A stretch of 64,000 bases of DNA from Candidatus Heimdallarchaeota archaeon. GTDB taxonomy: Archaea; Asgardarchaeota; Heimdallarchaeia; Heimdallarchaeales; Kariarchaeaceae. Below the pieces are notes generated by a model. It made no database searches, had not been told where the DNA came from, and saw nothing but the letters and a program-made list of their open reading frames with translations. Below, in pieces: positions 27,482 through 36,461 of the stretch. The stretch covers positions 248,001 to 312,000 of the forward strand of contig JASBSB010000006.1 of the NCBI GenBank assembly GCA_030149205.1, in the 5' to 3' direction. Every line of letters begins with the position of its first letter. Positions within the stretch are counted from its first letter, which is position 1. The translations under genes and the position numbers were made by a program.

Positions 27482-27913
27482 ATGATCGTTCTTGACACCA
27501 ATTTAATATTTGCAAAGTTTGCTTTGGGTGATGAAAACCATAAAAAGGCAAATGAAATTTTCAATGATATTCTTACTGGAAAGTTTGGACTTCCTATACT
27601 TCTAGACTATGTGTATAATGAAATACTAACATTAATTTATATAAGAACCAAAAACTTTGACCTGTGTATGAGGGTTGAAAAATTCCTTAAGAATTATTTT
27701 AATAAAGATGTTATTAGTTTTGTCCAAACACCTAGCGAGCTATTCTGGAAAGCAAATCAGACGTTTCTGAAGCAAGAGATTATCAACCAGAAACGGTTTT
27801 TATCATTTACTGATTCAATTATTGGAGAAATGGCTATTTGGTTAAACAGTTCCTACATAGGCACATTTGATGGACAATTTTATAGATTTGGAATTGAAGT
27901 TATACCAAAATAA
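27482..27913 (+). CDS. vapC: VapC-like PIN-domain ribonuclease toxin
   Basis: The 143-aa PIN domain has the four acidic positions: Asp5 in VLDTN, Glu in YNEILTL near residue 48, Asp in FTDSIIG near 110, and Asp in GTFDGQF near 127. Family toxins cleave tRNA or rRNA in a metal-dependent way and are held inactive by the antitoxin encoded just upstream. Gene order (antitoxin first, toxin abutting) fits. It lies in the accessory part of the window. Confidence 0.88.
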   Translation: MIVLDTNLIFAKFALGDENHKKANEIFNDILTGKFGLPILLDYVYNEILTLIYIRTKNFDLCMRVEKFLKNYFNKDVISFVQTPSELFWKANQTFLKQEIINQKRFLSFTDSIIGEMAIWLNSSYIGTFDGQFYRFGIEVIPK

Positions 27914-28189
27914 TCAAACTGATCAATTGCTTAATTGAATGCCTCTTCTTACTGAATTTGATTTTAAATGAATTGTCTCACTAATGAATTGATTTTTCGA
28001 TTAACTTAAGATATAGTTTTCAGAGGTAGTAAAACCATATAACAAATCTAAGTACTCATAATTATAGATGGTTCAATAAATATCCCTCATGTTGTTTCAT
28101 AAACATTAAATCTGATAAATTTTGCCTGAATTGCTCTAATTCTGTGAGATGAACCAAAGATATGAAGACCCAAACAGGAGTTTATGATA

Positions 28190-28345
28190 GGGATTCTAAC
28201 CATTTTGAGCAGATAAAGCCCTATGAACAAAGGAATAGGTATCCCAGAACATGAGCTGATGCTTGAATAAGAAAAATTGCAAATTTGTTCACTATTTCTT
28301 GGAAGTTGATATCCCACAAGAACTGGACTGAATTCAGTGATTTAG
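28190..28345 (+). pseudogene. Decayed copy of the small zinc-ribbon gene 3' end
   Basis: This stretch aligns by eye with the end of the gene at 26617. Both contain an ACAAAGG-type run, then CAGAACATGA, then TTTGTTCA, then TTGGACTGAATTCAG at about 26876 versus 28330-like phase, but with stops and indels (for example TGA and TAA within the copy). Similarity fades toward the 5' side and the cysteine codons are lost. It is best read as a dead duplicate lying in an otherwise empty 576-base region (27914-28489). Confidence 0.7.
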
Positions 28346-28489
28346 TTTTAGTTCCGTTAAATCTTTAAATTTACAGATTTGAAAATGCATGATTTACAGT
28401 TCATACATAACTAATTGATAACTTACAAATTGAGACTCAATAATTTCTATAGGAGTGCTTTAATAAACCAGAAATAATGGAAATTATAT

Positions 28490-30067
28490 TTGAACACACA
28501 AAACAACACCAACAGCAGAGAGAGAAAGAAAGAGGATTCATCACTGAGTCCAAAACAAAACTTTGGAAAGAATAATAAGGAGAATCAATTTAAAACAAAA
28601 TTCAATTCAGGTAAGAAGAAGAAAAATGGTGAAAATTTCAAACAAAGGAAGAGGAATGACCCAGACACAAAGATACCCAGCAAGGATCTAAAGACCAACA
28701 AAAAGAAAAGGATCAACAAGGTTGGCTCTCAAAAAACTGAGAATTCTACTATACCCAGATTACTAAATAATCATTCTAAGGAAGAACCCCTTCAAGTTAA
28801 TAACAATGAAGAAATGAGCTCCTTTGAAAGGTTTGGTTTTAATGATGCAATCAGACGCGCAATCAAAAAGGTGGGATACACCTCCCCAACATTGATACAG
28901 GAACAGGCGATCCAACCAGTACTCAACAGTACGGATCTTTTAGGCATTTCTAAGACTGGCTCAGGAAAAACAGCTGCGTTCATTCTACCACTATTACAGA
29001 TCTACTCAAATATTGACCTAAAAGAAGCCACTTCCCCTAAGATTTTAATAATAACCCCCACACGTGAACTCGCGATTCAGATTGGAGTTAATGTGGAAAA
29101 GTATGGAAAATACACAGGAATAAAACAGACAACCATATATGGAGGTGTGAGTCAGCACGAACAAGTCAAGAAACTTAGGAATAAGGACTCAATTTTTTTG
29201 ATTGCCACCCCCGGAAGATTGTTAGACCTGATAAACCAGGGACATGTAGATTTAAACTCTGTTAAAACACTAATTTTGGATGAGGCAGATAGAATGCTTG
29301 ATATGGGATTCATCCCTGACATGAAGAAAATTGTTGCCTACACCTCACAAAGGGAACAAACTCTACTATTTTCAGCTACCATGCCAGAAAAAATTCTGGA
29401 ACTCGCAAATGAATTTTTGAAGAGTGACTTTGTTCATGTCACGGGAGATCAACAATCAATCCCAGTGGATAAAATCAACCAAGAAATCTTCTTTGTCGAA
29501 AATAGAGAAAAATTTAATCTATTAAAGGCAATTTTGGAACAGGAACAAAACCATAGAGTGTTAATTTTCACCAGAACCAAATATGGGGCTGATAAGTTGG
29601 CCAGAAAACTCTCAAGCAAAAGATCCCGAATTGAGGCAATTCACGGGAACAAGTCTCAACAAAATAGACAAAAATCTCTGAAAAATTTTAGAATCAACAG
29701 ATCAAATATTCTCGTTGCAACCGATTTGGCAGCAAGAGGATTGGATGTAAAAGACATCACACATGTAGTGAACTACGACCTTCCCCGTGAGGCAGAGACC
29801 TATATCCATAGGATCGGAAGAACTGCGAGAGCTGGAAAATCCGGATATGCAATTTCTTTTTGCTCCAAAGATGAAAGAAAATTCCTTCCCCAGATAGAGG
29901 TACTGATGGGTAATCACATCCCTCGAGCAAAAGAAAACCCCTTTCAATCAGAGTTCCAGGAACCAATTTTAGCAAATCTAAATCGCAAGGTGAAACCCAG
30001 AAGATATAAAATTCGAAAAAGAAACAAATCTGCAAAAGCGAAGAACCGAAAAAGAAATGTAAATTGA
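28490..30067 (+). CDS. DEAD-box RNA helicase
   Basis: The protein is about 525 aa. Residues 1-100 are a disordered, Lys/Asn-rich basic extension. The two RecA-like domains follow, with the Q motif (FERFGF, then PTLIQEQAI), motif I SKTGSGKT, Ia PTRELA, Ib TPGRL, II DEAD, III SAT, V ATDLAARGLD and VI HRIGRTARAG. The C-terminus is again strongly basic. It unwinds or remodels RNA, likely in ribosome assembly or mRNA turnover in the cytosol. The frame starts at TTG 28490; no in-frame ATG precedes the conserved core until the end of the extension, so the exact start is uncertain. Confidence 0.93.
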   Translation: MNTQNNTNSRERKKEDSSLSPKQNFGKNNKENQFKTKFNSGKKKKNGENFKQRKRNDPDTKIPSKDLKTNKKKRINKVGSQKTENSTIPRLLNNHSKEEPLQVNNNEEMSSFERFGFNDAIRRAIKKVGYTSPTLIQEQAIQPVLNSTDLLGISKTGSGKTAAFILPLLQIYSNIDLKEATSPKILIITPTRELAIQIGVNVEKYGKYTGIKQTTIYGGVSQHEQVKKLRNKDSIFLIATPGRLLDLINQGHVDLNSVKTLILDEADRMLDMGFIPDMKKIVAYTSQREQTLLFSATMPEKILELANEFLKSDFVHVTGDQQSIPVDKINQEIFFVENREKFNLLKAILEQEQNHRVLIFTRTKYGADKLARKLSSKRSRIEAIHGNKSQQNRQKSLKNFRINRSNILVATDLAARGLDVKDITHVVNYDLPREAETYIHRIGRTARAGKSGYAISFCSKDERKFLPQIEVLMGNHIPRAKENPFQSEFQEPILANLNRKVKPRRYKIRKRNKSAKAKNRKRNVN

Positions 30068-30412
30068 AAGATCTGGTGTTCATAGACCATATAGAATTTT
30101 CATAGAAATATCAAAAATTAATTTAATTCAGAAAGATAAGGAAGTAAATTATATGACAAGCTCTAACCCTTAATTTTAAGTAAGGCTTCTACAAGTTCAG
30201 AAAAAAAATTTTAATGAAGATTAGTGAAAAAAAAAAATTATAATACGTTTGTACTGTGCAAATCTTTTAGATCAATGTATTCAATCTATATTAAGATAAA
30301 TCAATAAATTAAATATTTATTCCATTTTAATCTTGTAAATCAAATCTCTAAATTGGTTAAATTCAATACATATTGTAAAATGATTTATCAATCTTGTAAA
30401 AATCATTAGAAT
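30068..30412. other. 345-base AT-rich intergenic region
   Basis: There is no open frame. It contains two copies of AATCTTGTAAA (about 30331 and 30391) and several A runs. It probably holds the promoter of the AAA+ gene (ATTTATC near 30382). Confidence 0.35.
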
Positions 30413-31252
30413 ATGAACCTGAATGATATTACCCCAATTACCAAAAGTCAAATCAAAAATGATAATATAAACATTGATTTATTTGGAATAGATGATCAAT
30501 ATAACACACTAGAGAATTTTGTCAATAATGCCTTTGATAGCAAAAGGGAATATACTACATTGTACCAGAAACTTGACTTTTATAATAATATACTTCTTAC
30601 TGGTCTGCCTGGAACTGGAAAAACTCGTTCTGTTTATAAATTGCTTTCAAATCAAAAAAATAATGTAAGGTTATATCAATTAAAGCTTGGAACATTGTTG
30701 CACGCCGATATGGGTAAAACTTCACAGATAATTGAAGACCTCTTCAATAGTATTAGAGATCAAGCTTCACCTCAAAAAAAAATGATTATTTTACTTGATG
30801 AAATTGATTCTATTGGACTTTCAAGGTTTAATTCAAGTGTATTAGATGGTATTCGAAGAGCTTTAATTTCATTAATGATAGAACTGGATAAAAACATTAT
30901 GAGGAAATATATCGTTTTTATCGGCATTTCAAATATACCTGAGTTCCTAGACCCTGCACTTGTTAGAAGATTTACTTTAAGAATCGAATACCCAGATGTA
31001 ATTTCAAAGAGAGAACTAAAGAAATTTCTCAACTATCTTGTTGAAGAAGATTGGGAATTTGAAAAAATCCATAAAATTGTTCAAGAAAAAGGATATACTC
31101 CCTCAGATATTAAAAACTTGTTTCAAAGGATATTAGTAGAAAATAAGTTTAACGAAGATATAAATTGGAATCAATCTTTGATTATAAAATTGCGTGATAG
31201 CGTATCTACAAAAGAATTAATGCAATTTTCAAAAGATAAATATTCTATATAA
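30413..31252 (+). CDS. AAA+ ATPase
   Basis: The 279-aa single-domain AAA+ protein has Walker A GLPGTGKT (about residues 64-71), Walker B IILLDEID near 125, a sensor 1 region IGISN, and an arginine finger in DPALVRRF near 185, then a short helical lid. The layout resembles the classical AAA clade (ARC/proteasomal or Bcs1-like) but without a recognisable substrate domain: the first 45 residues are not a known module. It probably forms a ring and remodels a protein partner. It faces two tiny genes on the opposite strand (2-base gap). Position in the accessory island suggests a variable or defence-linked role, which is inference. Confidence 0.85.
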   Translation: MNLNDITPITKSQIKNDNINIDLFGIDDQYNTLENFVNNAFDSKREYTTLYQKLDFYNNILLTGLPGTGKTRSVYKLLSNQKNNVRLYQLKLGTLLHADMGKTSQIIEDLFNSIRDQASPQKKMIILLDEIDSIGLSRFNSSVLDGIRRALISLMIELDKNIMRKYIVFIGISNIPEFLDPALVRRFTLRIEYPDVISKRELKKFLNYLVEEDWEFEKIHKIVQEKGYTPSDIKNLFQRILVENKFNEDINWNQSLIIKLRDSVSTKELMQFSKDKYSI

Positions 31253-31254
31253 TT

Positions 31255-31476
31255 TTATTCCTTCTCTTTTTCTCTCTCTTTTTCTTTCTCTATTTCCAGG
31301 TTTATTTCTAAGTACTCTTTATATGATATCCCATTCTTATCCAAGTGATTTTGTGCATTCTTAGATATTCTTCCCCTCGATGTTGCAATACCAACATTAT
31401 CCCTTTGAGTTATTTTTTTTGCGGTTTGGATGTTCATCCCTCTTTCATGTGTTGTAATTCTTTTTTTCTTACCCAA
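31255..31476 (-). CDS. Small basic protein, Mrr-like C-terminal pattern
   Basis: The 73-aa protein begins at TTG (31476), preceded by AGAGG eight or so bases upstream. Residues about 28-55 (NVGIATSRGRISKNAQNHL, then NGISY) follow the pattern of the last strand and helix of Mrr/restriction-type domains (IVTS-x-F-x-A), but no catalytic acid or QxK is present, so it cannot be a whole nuclease. The tail is an E-K-R coiled stretch. It sits downstream of a 55-aa gene and end to end with the AAA+ gene. Function unknown. Confidence 0.55.
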   Translation of the reverse strand: MGKKKRITTHERGMNIQTAKKITQRDNVGIATSRGRISKNAQNHLDKNGISYKEYLEINLEIEKEKEREKEKE

Positions 31477-31480
31477 TTTC

Positions 31481-31648
31481 CTAACCTCTAGTATTATATC
31501 TAATTATTCTCATTATTTTTTCATGATCTTTTTCATCATACTCTAATTCAGATCCAATTCTCGTTACCTTAATCCCTCTCCTTCTAAAAAGAACCATTAA
31601 TGAATTAAGATTTCTCATAATATAACTAGATAATTTAACTCGAACCAT
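31481..31648 (-). CDS. Tiny basic protein upstream of the 73-aa gene
   Basis: A 55-aa frame runs from ATG at 31648 to TAG at 31481. It starts MVRVKLSSYIMRNLNSL and has a basic centre with RRRGIKV. A TATA-like TTTATTAG lies about 25 bases before the ATG. The next gene starts 4 bases after its stop, so the two are probably co-transcribed. It is too short to place in a family. Support comes from promoter, spacing and composition. Confidence 0.5.
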   Translation of the reverse strand: MVRVKLSSYIMRNLNSLMVLFRRRGIKVTRIGSELEYDEKDHEKIMRIIRYNTRG

Positions 31649-32007
31649 ACTTTTGAAAAGAGAAATAACTAATAAATGTTATTGACATCGCTTGAATCAA
31701 TGTTATAATTGAAACATATGCTATTTTTATTTAAATTATTATTTTATTTTAAAAATTTTAAGAATTTAAGAAGAAATCTTTGTTAATTAAGATAAATACG
31801 GATAGGTGATACGGGCTCCTAAAAATTATATCACCTCCTTGAATTTTATTTCAACAGTTACAATTTCTAAATTTTCGTTATAAAATTATTCATGTCAAAA
31901 CCCTTTCCACAGTCTTTTCCAAATCAGTGTTGTCAACCTGAAAAATGAATCCCTTAAATTCAAATGTTTGTAGAAAAGTATTAATTGTGGAATAATATAA
32001 ATAATAT
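31649..32007. other. 359-base intergenic region with an 8-bp inverted repeat
   Basis: There is no open frame of note. A perfect inverted repeat AGGTGATA (31804-31811) / TATCACCT (31829-31836) with a 17-base spacer could be a regulator site or hairpin. The right end holds the promoter of the second PIN antitoxin. Confidence 0.4.
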
Positions 32008-32280
32008 ATGGCATCTTCAATAAAAATCAAAGATGAGACAAAAACTGAGCTTGACAAGTTACAAGCACAACTAATAATAAGGATAGGGAAGAAAATATCA
32101 CAGCAAGACCTAATTGAACTATTAGTGAAAAAGGGTTCTCGTAATATAGATGAATTAATTGAATTCAAGCCATTAGATCCCTCAATTATTGATGAGATAT
32201 TATCAGCATCATCGAAATCAAAAATTCAAACAACTCCCGATATGCTCGATGACTTATTAAAGAGGGAGATGATTAGTTAA
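32008..32280 (+). CDS. Antitoxin of the second PIN-type pair
   Basis: The 90-aa protein starts MASSIKIKDETKTELDKLQAQL, the same strand-helix start as the antitoxin at 27224, then QQDLIELLVKKG and a longer, flexible acidic tail suited to neutralising a PIN toxin. Its TAA is immediately followed by the toxin start. AT-rich boxes lie 18-30 bases upstream. It is a paralogue of the first antitoxin. Confidence 0.8.
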   Translation: MASSIKIKDETKTELDKLQAQLIIRIGKKISQQDLIELLVKKGSRNIDELIEFKPLDPSIIDEILSASSKSKIQTTPDMLDDLLKREMIS

Positions 32281-32679
32281 TTGAAATATTTCATTGACAC
32301 ATCGTTTCTATTTGCAATAGCTAGTGAGGATGACAAATATCACAAGAGAGCAGTTAACAAATTAAAATCTTTTAGAAAAACTGAAAACATCCAATTAATT
32401 ACTTCAGATTATGTAATTGATGAATTACTGTTGTTATTAATGAAATACCAGAACATGAACAATGCAATACATTGGAGTGAAATCATTATGGAAGGTAAAT
32501 TCTGTTCCTTATATTTCTGCAACAATATGATTTTCAATTCTGCAATCAGTATCTTTCAATCTGAAGCAGATGAAAGAAAGCCATTAACATTGACAGATGC
32601 TGTTGTATATGTTTCCAGCAAAACATTATCTTGTGATGAAATTTTGACCTATGATAATAGGTTGAAAAATTATCGATAG
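32281..32679 (+). CDS. vapC: VapC-like PIN-domain toxin, second copy
   Basis: The 132-aa PIN domain has Asp6 in FIDTS, Glu in VIDELL near residue 47, Asp in LTDAVVY near 101 and Asp in LTYDNRL near 119. It begins with TTG at 32281 directly after the antitoxin stop. Predicted metal-dependent ribonuclease of a toxin-antitoxin pair. It is related to, but diverged from, the toxin at 27482. Confidence 0.87.
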   Translation: MKYFIDTSFLFAIASEDDKYHKRAVNKLKSFRKTENIQLITSDYVIDELLLLLMKYQNMNNAIHWSEIIMEGKFCSLYFCNNMIFNSAISIFQSEADERKPLTLTDAVVYVSSKTLSCDEILTYDNRLKNYR

Positions 32680-32743
32680 GTAAAACTACATAAAAAAAAT
32701 TCAGTTTGTACTTTTTGCATAGATTCAAAATTTACAATCAATC

Positions 32744-32753
32744 TTTATAAATT
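32744..32753 (+). promoter_or_regulatory. TATA box of the interrupted 145/198-aa gene
   Basis: TTTATAAATT, centred 25 bases before the ATG at 32773. Confidence 0.6.
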
Positions 32754-32772
32754 AAATTCAATTATAATTTTT

Positions 32773-33369
32773 ATGAAGCTATTTTTGACAGTTAAGGAAG
32801 GATCCAAACAAAGAAGAGTTTTCGACTATAAGGTGATGTTCTTTCTTAACAAAGGTTTTATACTTCGAGGAACTAATCTGATAATTGATCCCCACAATTA
32901 TGACATTTCCTCTAATGGTTACCTCTACGCTGCGTTTGAAAAAGATCTGCCAGATAATGTTGATATAGAACTTAAAAGAAGAATACTTGGATTAGAATTA
33001 AAAAAAATTTTGTCAAATCAAAGATATAATGTCTATTTAATTGATATAAAGACGAATAAGGAGTACGGTCCAGGGGATAATTATGAAAATATCCCTGATG
33101 AATACGAACAAGAATTTAGATTAAAAAAACAAGAGCTTGAGGGTCGGATTGAGGTCTTCCTTAGAACTAATGACAAACTCACTCGTAAAATACCCGAACA
33201 TAAGATTTAAGAACTTTCAAGATTAGAAGGATTTTTGAATTTAAAATCTCCAGAATTGAATCTATTGATTGACAACGATAAGATGAATAAATATGAAAGT
33301 TACAGGGATGAAGCTTTAGAACTTAAAGCTTATAGAACAAAATTTTTATTGGGACCTATAGAATTCTAA
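32773..33369 (+). pseudogene. Unknown gene interrupted by an in-frame TAA
   Basis: From ATG 32773 the frame encodes 145 aa up to TAA at 33208-33210. The same frame then stays open for 52 more sense codons to TAA at 33367-33369. The first part is alpha/beta (FLNKGFILRGTNLII, then YLYAAFEKDLPDN) and ends in a coiled Lys/Glu stretch. The second part (ELSRLEGFLNLKS to FLLGPIEF) continues the same charged helical style, so a single ancestral protein of about 198 aa with one nonsense codon is likely. The alternative is a complete 145-aa gene with a chance open tail. I do not recognise the family. Confidence 0.5.
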
Positions 33370-33641
33370 CCCTTAAAAAAAAATCAAAATAAAAACCCTG
33401 AATCTAAACTATCTAAAACAAATTTTAGTACCTTGAAAGTCTATATTTTTTGGCTTTGAGTTCTTTAGTGAGTTTAATCGAATTTTGAACGATAGAATCA
33501 ATTTTCTTGTTCCTCACTTATTCGATTAAAATAAACAATAATTGTCAAAATGAAAAATAAATGACATAAATCAGATATTTATTTGATAAAACAAATTGAA
33601 CTGTAAAATTTTATTAGAGATTATTTTCAAGTAGAGTTAAT

Positions 33642-34487
33642 ATGCAGTACTCTCTTGATAAACTGAAAGAATTAGGATTACTACTTGAACATGAGAATGT
33701 TGCAGATTTTCGATCTGATTTTTATAATACTAAACTCTGGGCTGAAGTATTTTGGAGTAGAAAATATTCTCATGAAAGGAGACTGGATCCAGAGATTGAT
33801 GTTGTGAAAAAATATAACCCAAAAAAGGTTCTTGAAATAGGGTCTGGATATGGAAGGTTTACCTTGAAACTTACTCGGATACTTGAAGATGCATCAATAC
33901 ATGGTGTGGAAACGTGTACACATTTTAAGAAATATGTTGACATTTATACTAAAGATAATCCAAAGTTGATGGATGTTACATTTTCCTTTGTTGATTTTTT
34001 CAATAATGAGGAATTTACTGAAAAGAACTTTGATCAAATCATATTACCCATGAATACACTGTCATCATTTCCATTAGAGACTTATCCTCAAATTTTTGAA
34101 AAGGTAAAGGATCACCTAACCAAAGATGGGAAGTTTATATTCAGTACCCACAAGGGTTCTCCGGAGAAAATTGAAGAATATTTGAAACATTATTTGGAAA
34201 GGTATTCATCTGAAATGATTTTAAGGTGGGGGATTGATAGAATACTGGTTGAGGATTTCAATACAGATTATGAGGTTAAAAATTATGGTGCAAAGATCAA
34301 TTCTTTGAAAGTGAATACACGATTTGATTTCAATTATTCAATTATTGAACGAAATTTATTCACATTCCATAGAGAATACATTTTTCACGAATTCTTTGAT
34401 AATTATATTCGGAAATTGAATTTTGAAATTGTTGAAAAGGATTCATCATCACATTCTAATGTTTATGTGTTGCAAGCGATTAGGTAA
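33642..34487 (+). CDS. SAM-dependent methyltransferase
   Basis: The 281-aa protein has motif I VLEIGSGYGRFTLKL near residue 67, a following acidic strand end (IHGVETC), and DQIILPMNTLSSF as a motif IV-like strand, then KFIFSTH. Rossmann-fold class I methyltransferase; the acceptor is unknown. It is a lone gene in the accessory island between the interrupted gene and a transposase remnant. A TATA-like ATTTTATTA lies about 30 bases upstream. Confidence 0.85.
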   Translation: MQYSLDKLKELGLLLEHENVADFRSDFYNTKLWAEVFWSRKYSHERRLDPEIDVVKKYNPKKVLEIGSGYGRFTLKLTRILEDASIHGVETCTHFKKYVDIYTKDNPKLMDVTFSFVDFFNNEEFTEKNFDQIILPMNTLSSFPLETYPQIFEKVKDHLTKDGKFIFSTHKGSPEKIEEYLKHYLERYSSEMILRWGIDRILVEDFNTDYEVKNYGAKINSLKVNTRFDFNYSIIERNLFTFHREYIFHEFFDNYIRKLNFEIVEKDSSSHSNVYVLQAIR

Positions 34488-34554
34488 TATATTTTTTGAA
34501 TTTACCTTTTGTTAATATAGTAATACAGTTCATTGTGTACCCCTTTAACAGACT

Positions 34555-34893
34555 GTGGAAAGTGATATAACACCATCTGATTGCCCAGTTGAGACGTATT
34601 ATGCTGACAAGTCCTACTGCGGGGAGAATATTATCGGGCTGCTGGCTCAGGAGTCAGTTCAGACGTCGATCCCCAAGAAATCAAATCTCAGGGTTTATAG
34701 AACTTCCAGTCCCATAGATAGAATGGGTCGGTTGCAAAGCCAACATCTAGGCATTTACAGGAGAAACTGCCGGGTGTACCTCAGAGCCAAAGCTGAGCAG
34801 GTATTTGGTTACCTGAAACAGCGAACACGCCTCCTGCGGGATCACAAGGCTAAAAACAAGTAGAAGACCTTTATGTGCTCTGTGGTCTGGTAA
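34555..34893 (+). pseudogene. Transposase C-terminal remnant (IS4/IS5-like)
   Basis: The open frame (GTG 34555 to TAG 34861) covers only the C-terminal part of a DDE transposase: YYADKSYCGENII is the strand carrying the second catalytic Asp, IPKKSN is the usual basic segment, and AKAEQVFGYLKQRTR holds the third catalytic Glu. The upstream half is missing. After the TAG the same frame continues KTFMCSVVW to a TAA at 34891-34893, where intact relatives usually have a Trp-containing tail, suggesting a TGG to TAG change. Base composition is visibly more G+C-rich than its neighbours. Dead mobile element. Confidence 0.75.
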
Positions 34894-34902
34894 AACCTCA
34901 GA

Positions 34903-34948
34903 ATCCGAGCTCAGGGGTGATCCCAGTGTAAACGAATTTTGGGACAAG
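34903..34948 (+). mobile_element. IS right-end relic
   Basis: Downstream of the transposase remnant lies GAGCTCAGGGGTGA, then GTGTAAAC, then TTTTGGGACAAG. A diverged copy of this block is found in inverted orientation at 36648-36720. It is probably the 3' end of the IS. Confidence 0.5.
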
Positions 34949-35000
34949 CTTATTAGAAGAAAAAAATATAAATACTTTCATTTAATAGTTTGTTTCTGCA

Positions 35001-36461
35001 TTATAAAAGTTGTGTTACCCTTTTCAGTCCATTTAATAATACTGGTGACTTTGGATTGATTGATAATCCTCTTCCCAAAATTTTTTTTGCATAAATAAAA
35101 TCTTTCATATCAATTAGTAACCACCCAAATCCTCCTAAAGCATATTCATTATTTGGTTCAAATGTTAAAACCTGTTCATAAATTCTTTTAGATTTTTCAA
35201 AGTTTCCGATTTTTCTAAGTGCAGCCGCATAGCCGATTTGTGTAACAATTCCTTCTACACTATTCAATGATTGCTTTAGTAATAATCTTTCATAGAGAAA
35301 AATAGCATCTTGATATTTTTGCATTGATTTTTTCAATGCAGCAGTTGCAATTAAAACAGCACTATGGTTTGGATCTATAGATAAGCCTCTTTCTAATATA
35401 TTTTCAGCTTCATTTAGTTTTCGAATATCTCTATAACAACCACCTAGACTTGCATAAGAATCTAGCTCTGATTCATTAATTTCAATTGCTTTTTTGTGGT
35501 AGCTAATGGCTTTTTGATAATTTTTAATACGTCTATGCAATATACCTAAATGCGAATATATTATACTTTTGTCCGGATATTCCTCGATCAATAATTCCAT
35601 TTTTCTATTTGCTTCTTCAAAATCTCCTATTTGAAATGATGTAAGTGCATACATCCATTTAACGGCAAATAAATTCTCTTGATTTAGATTATCAATTTCA
35701 ATCTGAGAAAAAATCTCTAATGATTTTGAAGGATTACCAACTAAGAAGTATAGATTACCTCTTGCAATTTGCCAATCAATTGGCCATTCTTCCTCAGTGT
35801 GTTTTCTCAACCACTGTAATAATGTTTCGAATTCTTCTATAATTTCATTCCAAAGGATTATTTTTGTGTCTGAAGTTTCAATGTATAAAAACTCAGGAAT
35901 TTCTTCAAGAATATACTTTATATTCTTCTCAACAATTGATCTTATTTTTTTTCCTTTTTTTGATGTTACGTCATACCCATCCTTATAAAACCAAAATACA
36001 AAGGTACTAATTTTATGCTTGGAATAAGGACTAGACAGAATATTTCTGTAACTAAAATTGATTGAATAAGTGTTTTGTTCATTTAATTTCTGAAGTTTAT
36101 CTTCTAACTCTTCATTGATATTTTGCCAATAACAAATCCCATCTTTTTGAGTTAAATCAACCACACATAAAAATATTGGATTTTCATGATTTGCCCAATG
36201 TTTTAGCCATTCAGTTTTGAAAGAATATGTTAATTGATTATGTTGATTGTACTTTGGTGATTTAGTTCCTTTTATCTGTACTTTAAAAGCATTGTATGTC
36301 CCAATTTCCTCATCAATTGGTATCTTCACATAAAGATCTTCACCAAAGTCTTGGTTCATTTCTTCAACAACCCAATTCCATTTCTGTAAAATAGAAATTA
36401 CATAATTAACTGCGTTTCGTTCTGTATTATACGTATTATTTACTTTTGGCATACTTATCAC
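35001..36461 (-). CDS. DUF4365 nuclease-like domain fused to TPR repeats
   Basis: In this 486-aa protein, residues about 10-150 match DUF4365, a PD-(D/E)xK-like domain: NQDFGEDLYV supplies the first Asp and VQIKGT the QxK core, followed by FLCVVDL and YW. From about residue 215 onward there are six or seven TPR units (for example GILHRRIKNYQKAISYHKKAIEIN and GGCYRDIRKLNEAENILERGL). DUF4365 proteins are found in defence islands; here it is likely a nuclease sensor or effector with a TPR scaffold. The preferred start may be the Met before PKVNN. It is bracketed by inverted IS-end relics. Confidence 0.82.
   Translation of the reverse strand: MISMPKVNNTYNTERNAVNYVISILQKWNWVVEEMNQDFGEDLYVKIPIDEEIGTYNAFKVQIKGTKSPKYNQHNQLTYSFKTEWLKHWANHENPIFLCVVDLTQKDGICYWQNINEELEDKLQKLNEQNTYSINFSYRNILSSPYSKHKISTFVFWFYKDGYDVTSKKGKKIRSIVEKNIKYILEEIPEFLYIETSDTKIILWNEIIEEFETLLQWLRKHTEEEWPIDWQIARGNLYFLVGNPSKSLEIFSQIEIDNLNQENLFAVKWMYALTSFQIGDFEEANRKMELLIEEYPDKSIIYSHLGILHRRIKNYQKAISYHKKAIEINESELDSYASLGGCYRDIRKLNEAENILERGLSIDPNHSAVLIATAALKKSMQKYQDAIFLYERLLLKQSLNSVEGIVTQIGYAAALRKIGNFEKSKRIYEQVLTFEPNNEYALGGFGWLLIDMKDFIYAKKILGRGLSINPKSPVLLNGLKRVTQLL

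Noticed and set aside
28087..28317. Minus-strand frame of 76 codons
   Set aside because: Falls on the decayed zinc-ribbon copy; composition does not look coding.
31255..31476. Complete Mrr-type restriction nuclease
   Set aside because: Only 73 residues, without the catalytic Asp or QxK; at most a fragment or a chance resemblance.
33208..33210. Recoding of TAA as a sense codon in this organism
   Set aside because: Many intact genes here end in TAA, and the known archaeal recoding (pyrrolysine) uses TAG; a nonsense change or error is simpler.
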